The notes: a model not told the origin generated them from the sequence alone. Shown: positions 51,122-61,420, counted from the stretch's first letter. The stretch: DNA of 64,000 nucleotides from Prorocentrum cordatum (GCA_963575745.1 CAUYUJ010022533.1:1-64000), one strand, 5' to 3'. Translations and numbers: made by a program.

Positions 51122-54106
51122 GCCGCCCGCGAGCTCCAGCAGTGCGTCCACGACGGCCCTGACCGCTACCACCAGCAGCTCATCCACCGGGTCCAACGGC
51201 CCCAGCGTCGACATTTCTTCGCGCCGTCCAAGGCGGTGCCACAACAGCCATGTATCTCCCAAACCAGCTGGGCATTGGCCCAACGCACCCCGCAAGTTCG
51301 AAATCAGGCAGTCTGGCGCGGCCACCGCGTCCAGAGGCTCCGACTCACCCGCGCGTTTCTGGAATGGCGAGCAACAAGCCTGCAGGACCGACGCGACCGC
51401 GATCGTGCACAACACCTCTTACAGCAACTTCCCGACGCTCATCGCCAAGCGGCGCTGGCGCCCAGAGACTTCGCACTTCATCGCAACGCAGTGCGAGCCC
51501 TCACTCGCATAGATCGGCAACGCTGGGGCGAGGAGCTGGCTCTCCAGGCCGACGCGGCCGACCGGAGCGGCGACGCCAAGCAGCTGCACAACATTACCAG
51601 ACAGCTCAAGGTGCACAAGGGCCTCCGCAAGCACGCCAAAACATTGGACGAACGCGGCGCTGCGCTCTTCGACCCCGATGAGATCCAGCGCAGATGGGAG
51701 CGACATTGGTCCTCCTTGTTTGCTTGCCAAACTATGACAGCTTTGTCAGAGCCCCCCCCTGCCGGGGATCCGTTACGGCGGCCGCCGCAGCATTTGGATC
51801 GTGACCGAGTGCGGCATAACCTAGATCGCATTCACCCGAAGAAGGGCCTCGGCCCAGACGGCATCAGCGCGTCCATTTGGCGAGCCGGTGGAGAGGCCGC
51901 GCTGGACATGGCGATCCCGTTGTTCGATATTTCGTTCACTGCCGCCCAGGCCCCCATCGCGATGAAGGGAGGGAAGCTCTGGGGCATCTGGAAGCAGAAG
52001 GGCGACCCTGCGGTGTGCGGCAACAGCCGCGGCATCGTCGTCTCCGACCATCTATCTTAGTGGTGCTGCATGTCGATCGCCGAGCCCGTCTTCCGAGCGG
52101 CTCCTAACACCCTGGGTCTGGCGCAGTGTGGTTCCATGCCGGGGAGGGATGCCGCGCTTCTCACCACGGCCATCCCAACGTTCATCGAGCGTGCCCTCCA
52201 CCAGCAGCGCGCCCTCCATCAGCGGCGGTCTTGGGCGCTGCTCTTCTTGGATTTGGCCAAGGCTTTCGATTCCATCATCCGCGAGTACCTCTACGGCGTC
52301 GGCCGTGGCAAGCTCTCGGACCTGTCCGCGTACCTGCAGCGAGCTGGCACCCCCGCGCCTGTCGCGCAGGAGGCCCAGACATACCTCGAGACGCACCCGC
52401 CTCTACTGGAGCAGGCGGGCATGACGCCAGAGGATGCCCGGCAGATCGCCGACTGGCATGCTGGCACCTGGTTCGCCATCCGTGGGGCGGAGCATGATGT
52501 GGCCCTCGCTCGCCGCGGGGCCCGCCAAGGGTGTCGGTTGGGCGCGCTTTGCTTCAATTTGGCCTACGAGCTTGCACTGGGCCGCGCGCGACAGCGGTTC
52601 CGGGAAGCCGGCATCGCCCTCCAGCTTCGGACCCCGAAGCACGTTGCTTTCCCCTGGGCCACCGCCCTCGACTCCAGGGAGGACCTCCACGAGACCGCAA
52701 ACACCGACGTCGACGGCGAGCACGTCGATGACGCCGTCTTCTCCTTCCTCGAGACGGAGCGCGGCGGGCCACAGCAGGTGCTGGACCACCTGCATGGCCA
52801 CGGACATTCTGGTCCACGAGTTCGCGCGCCTCGGTCTCACAATAAATTTCGGCCCAGGGAAGTCCGCCGCCATGGCCAAGCTTTTCAGCAACGGCTCCAG
52901 GAAGCTCCACCAGAGCACACTAATGGAGAACGGACGCGAGCAGTTCACCTCCCCGGGCGGCTTCACCCTGGAGATCGTTCACCACTTCACCCGCCTGGGC
53001 ACGATCCACCAGGACGCTGGAGGCCACCAGGCCGACGGCCGACGCAAGGCGGCGAAGGCGCAGCAGGCCTTCGCGCCGCTGCCCGCCCCCATCTTCGGCT
53101 CCAAGGCCATTGCGGGGCCCGCCAGGATCAAGCTCGGATCAAGCTCGCCAACTCTCTCGTGCTCTCGCGCAGCCTGTTTGCAGCGGCGGCATGGCGAGGT
53201 CTGCTCGACAGAGGATGGCTCCCGCTGGAGGCCCAGTACCACCGAGTGCTTCGCCGCATTCACGGCTCCATGCGCTTCGGGGCCCCCGGCGCGCCGACGG
53301 ACCTCGAGGTGAGGGCCGCGCTGCAGGCCCCACCGCTCGCCTCATTGGCGCGGGCGCAGCGTCTTGCAGGCCTCTGCTCGCAGTTGCAGGCGCCGCCGCT
53401 GGCGGTGCGCTGCATTGCCGCCGTGCCCAAGCCCGCGTCTGCCACCCATCTCCTGACGGGCCTCAGGCATCTGGCAGCCGCATATCCGGCGGAAACGCAG
53501 GCCCTCGGAGACCCATTTCATTTCCCAGCCGCCTGGCGCGAGTTCATCCTGTCGGAGCCCGCGAGATGGAGGCGGCTTTGCCACGCATTCCGCGCATGCC
53601 GTTGCGAGGCCCCGCAGTCCCAGGCGGCCATGCGCCGGCAGCGAGGGAAGCAACCTGCCCCGCTTGGGCGGGCGACTGCGCCGGTCCCGACTCTGACACG
53701 CCCTGACTGCCAGAAGGAACGCCGCGGCCCCAAAGGCTTGGCCGCTCACAGGAGGCACGCGCACGGCATAAAAATGCAGGCGCGGTTTCACATCCTTGGC
53801 GCGGAGTGCCCAGCCTGCTCCAATGATTTTTTGCACGCGCCCCCGCGCGCTCCACCACCTCCAATTCTCCGGCAAACAGTGCAGAGCCCGGATGATGCAG
53901 GGAGACCTTCCTGCCTTCTCGGCTTCCCAGGTCGCCGAAGCCGACAGGGCCGACGCGGCGTCCAACCGCGGCCGCACAGCGAGGGGCGAAACGCGCACTC
54001 GCGCTCTCTGCCCGCCGCGCCCCGCAGCAGAGTTGCAGCCCGCGGATGCTTCGTCAAGGGGAGCCTCCGCATAGCGTCACCCAGCGCGGGCAGGGAAGTC
54101 AGTTGA
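51122..54106 (+). pseudogene. LINE D ORF2, part 2: reverse transcriptase and zinc-finger tail
   Basis: Continues the ORF2 frame after the TAG at 51119. RT N-terminal region: KKGLGPDGISASIWRAGGE (about 51838) and GKLWGIWKQKGDPAVCGNSR, then VSDHLS and a second TAG (52058-52060) where the family usually has Lys. Motif A ALLFLDLAKAFDSI (about 52238-52278), motif B ARRGARQGCRLGALCFNLAY (about 52510-52565), motif C EHVDDAVFSF (52718-52747) with both Asp. A one-base insertion near 52792 shifts the reading to ATDILVHEFARLGLTINFGP and FTRLGTIHQDAGG. An 11-bp tandem duplication (53125-53146) restores the first frame at KLANSLVLSRSLFAAAAW. The tail has two C2H2-like fingers (about 53700-53770 and 53810-53860), the first missing a Cys (R-P-D-C) and the second crossing a frameshift near 53825. 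Confidence 0.85.
53125..53146 (+). repeat. 11-bp tandem duplication in LINE D ORF2
   Basis: GGATCAAGCTC is present twice in tandem (53125-53135, 53136-53146). Together with the upstream one-base insertion it adds 12 bp, so the reading frame is the original one again downstream. Confidence 0.85.
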
Positions 54107-54325
54107 TTTGTAGAGAATTCGTTGACTTCCCGGCCAGGCCGGGGACCATTCCATATTCATTTCAGCGCCCTGCGCAGGCGCCTCCATATCTAGCGCCCCT
54201 GGTCGGCGCCCTCAGCTCTTGTCATTTTCCCAGATTTGGAGCCGGAGGTTTTCCACCCACGTGGTGGTTTTTCCCATCCGAATGCGCTTTCTCGCCGAGC
54301 CAGCGCACCCTGCAGGCCCCGCACT
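54107..54325 (+). other. LINE D 3' untranslated region
   Basis: About 220 bp with no coding signal, ending GGCCCCGCACTGC directly before ATCATCGGCATC. There is no poly(A). Confidence 0.5.
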
Positions 54326-54530
54326 GCATCATCGGCATCATCAGCATCTGCACCAGCATCAGCATCCTAGTCAGCATCATTTGTATCATCAGCATTGTCA
54401 GCATCGTCGTCATCATCACGATCATCATCATCATCACCATCATCATCACCATTGTCATCACCATCATCACCATCGTCGTCATTATCAGCATCAGCATCAT
54501 CATCATCACCATCACCATCATCATCATATT
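54326..54530 (+). repeat. (ATC)n tract of CRU-4, right part
   Basis: ATC/ATCAGC/ATCGTC triplets resume after LINE D. The CRU continues with ATCCTCGTCCGCCC. Confidence 0.85.
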
Positions 54531-55569
54531 GTTTTAGCCTCCTCCACTATCCTCGTCCGCCCCCCTCCTCCCTCCTCCTTCTCCTCCTCCTCCTCCTCCT
54601 TCTCCTTTTCCTCCTCCTTCCTCCTGCCCCCTCCTCTCCCCATTTTCGCCTCTGTTCTTCCGCACCTCCCTCCCCCCCAGTGGCTCCGGAGCCTGAGGCG
54701 GGCGAGGCACTTCAGCGCGGGCCTGCACTTCCACAACTGAAGGCCGTGCGTGCCGAGGCGTAACCAGCAAAGCTGCAGCAGCAAGAAGCCCCGTGCCCCA
54801 GCATCGAGCCGCGGAAACATTGTGCCCCACTCCGCGGGTTGCAGCGCCCACCTCGGGCAGCATGGGGCCGCTCCTGCGGGACGTGCCGCGGGGAGGGTGC
54901 CCTCCCGGTCCTCGTCGCCCACGCTGGCTGCCCGAGCGAGCCAACCATACGCCTGCACCGTTGGGATGCAACCCGTGGGAAGTCAGATGCAGCATCCGCG
55001 ATGGTACAATCAAGACGCTAAAGTAAGGAACGGTTTGGGTTCAGAAGGGGCTCGATGCTCTTCAGGTCCTCCATGACTGTTCATTCGCCCTCTTCGTGCA
55101 CGCAGGCGCTCTGGGGGCCAACACGCGGCTCCGTTCCTGATTGATCGTCCATAACTTCAGCAGCCCGACTGTCTATCCGTGGCCCCGTGGCCGACACTGG
55201 GCCTAATCCGGCGACGCTCCGTTTAACAACTTATTTTCTTCCCGTCTGATTACGCGCAGCCGGGCTAAACAATTGGCTGAATATGATTGCGTCTGGCCTG
55301 ATGGCCTTGGAATCTGCTGGATAATCCATCCGCCGTTATCACGGACACTTCCAAAAAGTTGCCTCCGAATGCGCCGATCCTAACCAGGTCGGTCTTGGAT
55401 CCAGAGTCGGCGTCTACGCCCCCGTGCGGCGGCTGGGAGGCCGCACGACGCGTCAATTCGTCGCCACGGCGACCAATCAATTACGCTACCGAGAAACCCC
55501 ACATACTTACATTATGGCTGGAGTGATGATAGCCTCCTCATCCTCCTCTTCCTCGTCTTTTCCCCCTTC

Positions 55570-56690
55570 GCACCCCTTTAGGGTGTCGAAAAAGTGTTAT
55601 CCTGCCTTGCCTTGGACAACCGGCTCGGATAGCGGCCGCGCTCAGGGACCACCCCCTGCGCACCTCCCTACGGTGTCGGAAAAGTGCCACTCCTGCTATG
55701 CCCTGGACGACGGGCTCGGATAGCGGCCGCGCTCAGGGACCACCCCCTGCGCACCCCCTACGGTGTCGGGAAATGCCACTCGTGCTATGCCCTGGTCGAC
55801 CGGCTCGGATAGCGGCCGCGCTCAGGGACCACCCCCTGCGCACCCCCTACGGTGTCGGGACATGCCACTCCTGCTATGCCCTGGACGACCGGCTCGGATA
55901 GCGGCCGCGCTCAGGGACCACCCCCTGCGCACCCCCCTACGGTGTCGGGAAATGCCACCCCTGCTATGCCCTGGACGACGGGTTCGGATAGCGGCCGCGC
56001 TCAGGGACCACTCCCTGCGCACCCTTTTTACTCTGTCGGGCAATGCCATTCCTGCTATGCCCTGGTGCCCTGGTCGACCGGCTCGGATAGCGGCCGCGCT
56101 CAGGGACCACCCCCTTGCGCACCCCCTACGGTGTCGGGAAATACCACTCCGCCTGCTATGCCCTGGACGACGGGCTCGGATAGCGGCCGCGCTCAGGGAC
56201 CACCCCCTGCGCATCCGCTACGGCGTCGGGCAATGCCATTCCTGCTATGCCCTGGACGACGGGCTCGGATAGCGGCCGCGCTCAGGGACCACCTCCTGCG
56301 CACCCCCTACGGTGTCGGAAAAGTCCCACTCCTGCTATGCCCTGGACGACCGGCTCGGATAGCGGCCGCGCTCAGGGACCACCCCCTGCGCACCCCCCTA
56401 CGGTGTCGGGAAATGCCATTCCTGCTATGCCCTGGCCGACCGGCTCGGATAGCGGCCGCGCTCAGGGACCACTCCCTGCGCACCCCCTACGGTGTCGGGA
56501 AATGCCACCCCTGCTATGCCCTGGACGACCGGCTCGGATAGCGGCCGCGCTCAGGGACCACCCCCCCTACGGTGTCGGGCAATGCCACTCCTGCTATGCC
56601 CTGGCCGACCGGCTCGGATAGCGGCCGCACTCAGGGACCACCCCCTGCGCACCCCCTGTGGCGTCGGGAAGGTGCCACGCCTGCTATGCA
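55570..56690 (+). repeat. Twelve-copy ~90-bp satellite with NotI-type core
   Basis: GGCTCGGATAGCGGCCGCGC marks each unit at 55622, 55713, 55802, 55891, 55981 (one base changed), 56080, 56173, 56262, 56352, 56442, 56531 and 56612. Spacing is 81-99, mostly 89-90. Each unit also carries CAGGGACCACCCCCTGCGCA, CTACGGTGTCGG and CTGCTATGCCCTGG. A 10-bp local duplication lengthens the 55981 unit and a 9-bp loss shortens the 56531 unit. The array sits inside CRU-4, replacing nothing recognisable between 55485 and 56866. Long frames through it exist only because the period is near 90. Confidence 0.92.
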
Positions 56691-56699
56691 CTAAGCATG

Positions 56700-56782
56700 T
56701 GGACGAGAGCTGTGCTGAGCTGAGCTGTGCTGAGCTATTCTGAGCAGTGCTGTGCTGTGCTGTGCTGTGCTGCGCTGTGCGA
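56700..56782 (+). repeat. (TGTGC/TGAGC)n pentanucleotide repeat
   Basis: GAGCTGTGCTGAGC units followed by five or more TGTGC units, directly after the satellite. Confidence 0.85.
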
Positions 56783-56865
56783 GAAGGGGAAGAGGGAGGT
56801 GAGGTGAGTGAGCGCGGGTGCGACGAGGCATGGAAGAAAACCAAAACCCCACCAAGCATGTGGGC

Positions 56866-57045
56866 AAAACCATGTCCTTTGGTCTCCCCGCGGGCTGCGC
56901 ACATGCATTCGACCATGATCTGCGAACCCCTTCCTGGACGCCCCCTTTCCCCTGGCATTGCCCGGGTGCGTGCGTTTCATCTTCGTCGCGGGTCATCGAG
57001 GAGCATCTTGGATCATCGTCGACCAACCGAAAACAACTGGCACGC
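56866..57045 (+). repeat. CRU-4 remnant after the satellite
   Basis: Matches 18468-18640, 33688-33865 and 44248-44425: CATGTCCT(C/T)TGGCCTCC-type start, GGCATTGCCC and CATCGAGGAGCATCTTGGAT. The match is lost after AACCGAAAAC. Confidence 0.85.
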
Positions 57046-57065
57046 GTGCCATGGGTTTTGCAAAA

Positions 57066-57127
57066 AATGGAGGGGGGAGGAGGAGGAGGAGGAGGAGGAG
57101 GAGGAGGAGGAGGAGGAGGAGGAGGAG
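57066..57127 (+). repeat. (GGA)n microsatellite
   Basis: About 18 nearly perfect GGA triplets at the right edge of the CRU array. Confidence 0.9.
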
Positions 57128-57129
57128 CC

Positions 57130-57640
57130 TAGGGCGATCAGGGGGGTCATCGGAGACGTCCTGGAGAACCTTGAGACAGCACAAAAGCGCTCCAAGAAGC
57201 CGTCATACCCCGAAAGATCCCTCCAAAACGTACCAAGAGGCTTCCAAGAGCACCCCCAAGAAGGCCCCAAGAGGGACAAATCATTGATTTAATGAAGGTT
57301 TTTGGTGAATTTGGGGTTCTCCTCTTTTCGGCTTCCCGACGCTCCAAGACAGCGGTCTTCTGGGCGTCCGAAGTCGCTTGGGAGGCTCCAAAATCGCCCC
57401 ACAGCCATCCGAAAGGGCTTCCAGGCAGTCCAAGAGAGCCCCAAAACAGCACACCAGGGGTCCAACATGGCCCTAGGGGAGCCCCATGGCGGCCCAAGAT
57501 GGCCCCAAGACACCCTCCGAAGCATTCCAAATCGTGACCGGGGCGATCAGGGAGACCGCGGTTATTAGAGGCAGGTTGGCCTCAGGAAGCCCCAACGGCC
57601 CCCAGAACACGCCCAGGAGGCCTCCAGAAGGCTTTAAGAA
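57130..57640. repeat. CAAGA-type minisatellite, block 2
   Basis: Degenerate units such as CCAAGAGG, CCAAGAAGG, CCAAGATGG and CCAAAAC spaced every 12-20 bp. Same family as the block at 13640-14400. No coding signal. Confidence 0.65.
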
Positions 57641-57870
57641 AGCTTGAGAACTTCGGTGAGGCTCCCAGAGGCTCTCCAAGGAGGAGCCTCCGCAAAAAGA
57701 GCTGAGGAGAATGGGGAGAATGCCCAGGATATGGCGAGAATGAAGAAAAATAAGCATGGATGAAGGATAACGAACAATATTATTATAACGGCGATGTCAG
57801 AAAAGGTAGCAAGGAGTTATCGTCAAAGTGTCCGCTTGACCTACCTGCCTTTCCCGCCTGCATAGCAATC
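57641..57870. other. No gene recognised
   Basis: A/G-rich sequence with decayed CAAGA-like units at its left end. No open frame with a family motif. Confidence 0.4.
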
Positions 57871-57914
57871 TTCAAGGACCAAGGTGCATGGCGCGAAGCG
57901 CCACTGTAGTCTTG

Positions 57915-57950
<36 letters not shown>

Positions 57951-58015
57951 CATATTTATGTATATATATATGTACATATATATATATATATATATACACA
58001 CAAATCTATGCATTG
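57871..58015 (+). repeat. Dispersed short repeat plus (TA)n tract, copy 2
   Basis: GGACCAAGGTGCATGGCGC, GAAGCGCCACTG and CTTGTATATATA lead into about 95 bp of (TA)n with TG/CA interruptions. The GGCGC-GAA-GCGCC stretch (57888-57900) can form a hairpin. Homologous to 497-760. Confidence 0.7.
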
Positions 58016-58260
58016 AGAGACACTATCACATAAACGAATACATATTCAAGTGGAATGGAGCGGGCTAACAGCATATCCGCATAGGTCGCATTCTTGGAGG
58101 TCGCCAGGAAGAACTGCGCTGGCCCAGAACCAGGGGATCCTGATTTAAACCGAGCACGGTTCAATTCCTAGTTGGATGACGACGGCGCAAACATCAGATC
58201 CAGCGGCTTCCAAGTGGATCCTGAATGAATGTGGAATTTAGTTGTTCAGACCCCTGCTTG
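58016..58260. other. No gene recognised
   Basis: Moderate-GC sequence. A GGTTCAATTCC near 58159 resembles a polymerase III B box, but no acceptor stem or T-stem can be drawn, so no tRNA is called. Confidence 0.4.
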
Positions 58261-58261
58261 T

Positions 58262-58380
58262 ATATTACCACCAGACTTCCTCCCTCCTGCCTCCTGCCTC
58301 CTCCCTCCTCATCCCCTCCTTTCCGCCCTCCTCCCTCATCCCTCCTCCCTCCTCTTCTCCTCCCTCCTCCACCGCGCCGA
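58262..58380. repeat. (CTCCT)n pyrimidine-rich tract
   Basis: CCTCCTGCCTC/CCTCCTCAT units. It is followed by a short Ala/Glu-rich frame (58415-58480, ARARAAAEAAKLELEA), which is the only coding-like scrap nearby and may be exon debris. Confidence 0.7.
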
Positions 58381-58549
58381 GCAGGAGCGGGGGCCCCCGG
58401 CGGCACCGCGGAGGACCCCGTGGCGCGGGCGCGCGCCGCGGCGGAGGCGGCCAAGCTGGAGCTGGAGGCGCCGCCCAGCCGGGCTGGACTCGCGCGCGGT
58501 GCCCGCTGTGTTTCGTGCGGCGCGCGGCAGGGCACGCTCTGCTCATCAG

Positions 58550-58665
58550 CTTCGTCCTCGGTCTCGTCTTCGTCCTTGTCCTCGTCGTCCTCGTCGTCGT
58601 CCTCCTCCTCCTCATCCTCATCCTCCTCTTCCTCTTCCTCCTCCTCCTCATTCTCCTCGAGGGAC
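58550..58665. repeat. (TCC/TCG)n pyrimidine-rich tract
   Basis: TCCTCGTC and TCCTCC triplets. Ser- or Arg-rich frames are artefacts. Confidence 0.8.
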
Positions 58666-58776
58666 CTGCCTGCGATCCGAGCCGATGAGGTTCGCTTCGC
58701 CGCCTATCGCACACGCGTCGTCTTCGCCCCGGCGCCCCTGCCCTCGCCGTAGGTTTTCGGTCGGCTCCGTGGGGCC

Positions 58777-58990
58777 TCCTGGGAGGCCGTCGCCGCCACC
58801 GCTGGAGCTGTCTCGGGAGTCTGGCCAGCACGCATCCTGGGAGGGATCTGAGGAGTAGCACTGTTGGCACCCATACCGCTACCCTTGCCTCGTTTCCTTC
58901 CTTTGAGGCCCCCTGGGAGGTCCCCGCCGCCACCGCTAGATTCGCCTCGAAACTTTGGTCAGAGCGCACCCCGGGACAGGCCTGGGAGTA
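58777..58990. repeat. Imperfect ~131-bp tandem duplication
   Basis: CCTGGGAGG, a CGCCGCCACCGCT core and a GTCTGGCCAG/TTTGGTCAGAGCGC stretch recur about 131 bp apart (58777 onward and 58908 onward). Confidence 0.5.
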
Positions 58991-60660
58991 ACGGTATCGG
59001 TACCTTTTGATGCTATTCAGTCTCGATTCGTTGCGGGGTTCGGTTCCACCAGCATCGGCCCGGGCCGGCCAGGGAGTTGGAGTCGCGGCGGCCCGATTTT
59101 ACGATCCGACTCGGAACGGTTCGTTGGCGATCTGGTCCAGTTCGGACCCGATCTGGTTTCGGGATTCGACCCATCTCGGGCCTGCCAGGAGGGCCCCTCT
59201 CTTCCCGGGATGGCCCGAATATTACCAGCTGGAAACAGATCCTTATCCCTGTGATTGACGTCACCTTATCTCGATGCCAGTCTTAAGAGTGGGAAAGTGA
59301 AATGGACACAAAAAACGTCGATTCCCAGCTACACGATTATAAAATATGGGATGCGGAGGGGAAGACGAACATCCAGAAGAGATGGGAAACGAATGGGAAA
59401 ACGTGGATGTGTGTCTGTTTGTTTGTGCCTCCCTGGGCTCCTTCACTCCTCTCCCGGTGCCGATGTTGGTCACGGTCCATGTCGGCCGTCGCCAATCTGC
59501 GAGGATGAGCCGCGAAACGACGCTGACCAAGATCGAGGGTGACCAAGATCGACACGACGTTTCCGCGTGCAGGCTTTCGTGGTCCCCGCTTTCTTCCCCT
59601 CCAGCAGAGTAGCAGCGCTCGCGCGCCTCTTCTCCCCCTCCTCCTCCCCGCGCCCCCTCCCGCGCCTTCGCCTTGCGTCCTCGGCCTCACGGGGCGGGCG
59701 AAGCTCCCCTCGAAGTGCGAGGCCGCCTGCGTGCCATTCGCCCCACCCTCGGCGCCACCCCATCACACTGAGACTGCGGGCGCGTCGCCCCGCAGGGGCG
59801 ACGCTGGCGCCGAGGAACAGGACACCTAGTACTAATTCGGGCGTGGCTCTCTACAGGAGGAATGTTCAAAAATATTCAAACGTAGTCTTGGGACGTTTTT
59901 TTGGGGCAATTGCTGAACACTTGTAGCCATCTTGAATTTTTCTTCAAGAATCCGCCTGTAGGGGGACATGCCCGACCTAAACCCAGTACTGGTATGTCCT
60001 TCTGCGCCCCATCACCCGTGTGGGCTGCAACTCCTGTGAGACTTCCTTCGGCATCGGCGCTGCTGTTTCCGCGGGCGTGAGCCTTCCTGATCTGGCATGC
60101 TCCCATTTGTTTTCGCTCAATCCGCCTTCCGAATCTGGCGCAGTGGGCCAAAGTGGCCGACCGCCCAGATCTGACTACACTTCAGCGCGAGGTGTACCAT
60201 TTGCCATCGATACCAAAACTGCTTGAGATGGTTCGCCCCCTACTACTGGGACTATCGCTGCTACGGTACAACAGAGCGGGAGCTGGGCTTCGCCTAAGGC
60301 GAAGCTGCTGGCTGGGCCTCCCAACCCCTCTCAAACTTGGTAGCGGAGCTGGCCTATGGTGGTCAGCTCTAGCGTTACTCCTCACGATCCACGGCACTAT
60401 CTGGTAGACTACTGACGTGGTGTAACATCAGGGTGCAGTGGGATTGCGCGGGGGAATGTATATAACTACGCAACATAGCAAGGACATTTGCAGTGACACC
60501 TCTGCCTACGCGGATGCCTCTTACATGCGTCCTACATCCCTGCGCTACTGCACTCCTGAAGTCCACCCACCGACTCCAATGGGGGATTTCTTCGAAGACA
60601 TAATGCATGGAAGCGTGCGATACGACATTGTGCCGCCCCCACCCCCACGCAGGCGTACGA
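58991..60660. other. No gene recognised; one small hairpin
   Basis: 1.7 kb of mixed composition. The only regular structure seen is GCTTCGCC-TAA-GGCGAAGC at 60287-60305 (8-bp arms). Several 60-120 codon frames exist on both strands without motifs. Confidence 0.4.
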
Positions 60661-61420
60661 ACACATGCCGCAAAGATGTCGCTGATGATGATGCTGGCAC
60701 CCCGGCTGTTGTGATGATGTTGACGAACCTGATAATGTTGGTGTTGATGAGATGGTGTTGATGATTCTGATGATGATGGTGAATGTGATGGTGATGGTGT
60801 CCCGATGATGATGGTGATGATGATATTGATGATGATGCGGTTGACGATGATGATGGTGATGCTGGTGGTGCTCCGATGATTATGTTGGTGATGATGACGA
60901 TGATGGTGTCCCGATGGCGATGATGATGCGGATGATGATGATGATAATGATGATGATGATGATGGCGAGGTGATGATGAATATTTGTATGATGGTGTCCA
61001 AATGATGATGGTGCTGCTGTTGATGATGATGATGGTGTCCCGATGATGATGATGGTGGTGATGATGATGATGGTGGCGATGACGATGGTGTCCTCATGAT
61101 GATGACGCTGATGGTGGTGATGCTGGTGATGCTGATGATGATGGTGCCCCGATGATGATGATGATGTTGTGCATGCTGATGATGAGACGATGATCATGAT
61201 GATGGTGGCGTTCCGACTCTCATGATGATGATGGTGCCCTGAGCATGATGGTGTTTCTAATGACGATCGTGACGATGATGGTGTGGTGTCCCGATGATGA
61301 TGGTGATGACGATGATGTTGATGATGATTTTTGTGATGTGATGATGACGATGGTGTCCCGATGATGGTGATGAAAATTATGATGTTGATGACGTTGATGA
61401 CGATGATGTTGATGACCATG
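60661..61420 (-). repeat. (GAT)n / (ATC)n tract, opposite orientation to those of the CRU
   Basis: About 750 bp of GATGATG triplets with a recurring GGTGTCCCGATGATG motif every 30-100 bp. On the minus strand it is an (ATC)n tract like those in the CRU, but no LINE and no spliced leader is found in it. Confidence 0.88.

Larger units (their letters stand above)
48714..54325 (+). mobile_element. LINE D: best-preserved spliced-leader LINE in the CRU-4 (ATC)n tract (5.6 kb)
   Basis: Begins with exact DinoSL plus relict, has a 140-bp leader, an intact ORF1 (48894-49844), an ORF2 (50000-54106) whose endonuclease and RT motifs are in place, and ends near CAGGCCCCGCACTGC, after which ATC triplets resume. 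ORF2 is spoiled by two TAG codons, a one-base insertion, an 11-bp tandem duplication and one late frameshift. These few lesions suggest a recent insertion. No RNase H domain is seen. Confidence 0.9.
47721..57045 (+). repeat. CRU-4: composite repeat unit interrupted by LINE D and a satellite, 3' part missing
   Basis: 5' block 47721-47945, pyrimidine tract to 48485, left (ATC)n 48488-48713, LINE D 48714-54325, right (ATC)n 54326-54530, second pyrimidine tract to 54680, long block to about 55485. A satellite (55500-56690) then intervenes. The block resumes at 56866 (AAACCATGTCCTTTGG) and stops at about 57045, in the middle of the segment that continues for 3 kb in the other units. This is the right edge of the array. 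Confidence 0.8.

Noticed and set aside
11463-52060. Reassigned UAG codon
   Set aside because: Three in-frame TAGs are seen in retroelements (11463, 51119, 52058), but TGA interrupts LINE C' (23309, 25153) in the same way, and dinoflagellate nuclei use the standard code. Ordinary decay explains them.
55763-56541. Proteins with 30-residue repeats in the 55.6-56.7 kb satellite
   Set aside because: The 90-bp period is a multiple of three, so several frames stay open by arithmetic; units of 81, 93 and 99 bp (and others of 89) shift the phase and no single frame is kept.
55570-56690. CRISPR array
   Set aside because: There is no alternation of constant repeat and unique spacer; the whole 90-bp unit repeats, and the genome is eukaryotic.
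58131-58190. tRNA-like GGTTCAATTCC
   Set aside because: No cloverleaf can be drawn around it.
58225-58752. Cellular gene exons at 58.4 kb and 63.8 kb (Ala/Glu/Lys-rich helices)
   Set aside because: Only 15-20 residues each, flanked by simple repeats, without splice-site or motif support. Kept as possible exon debris only.
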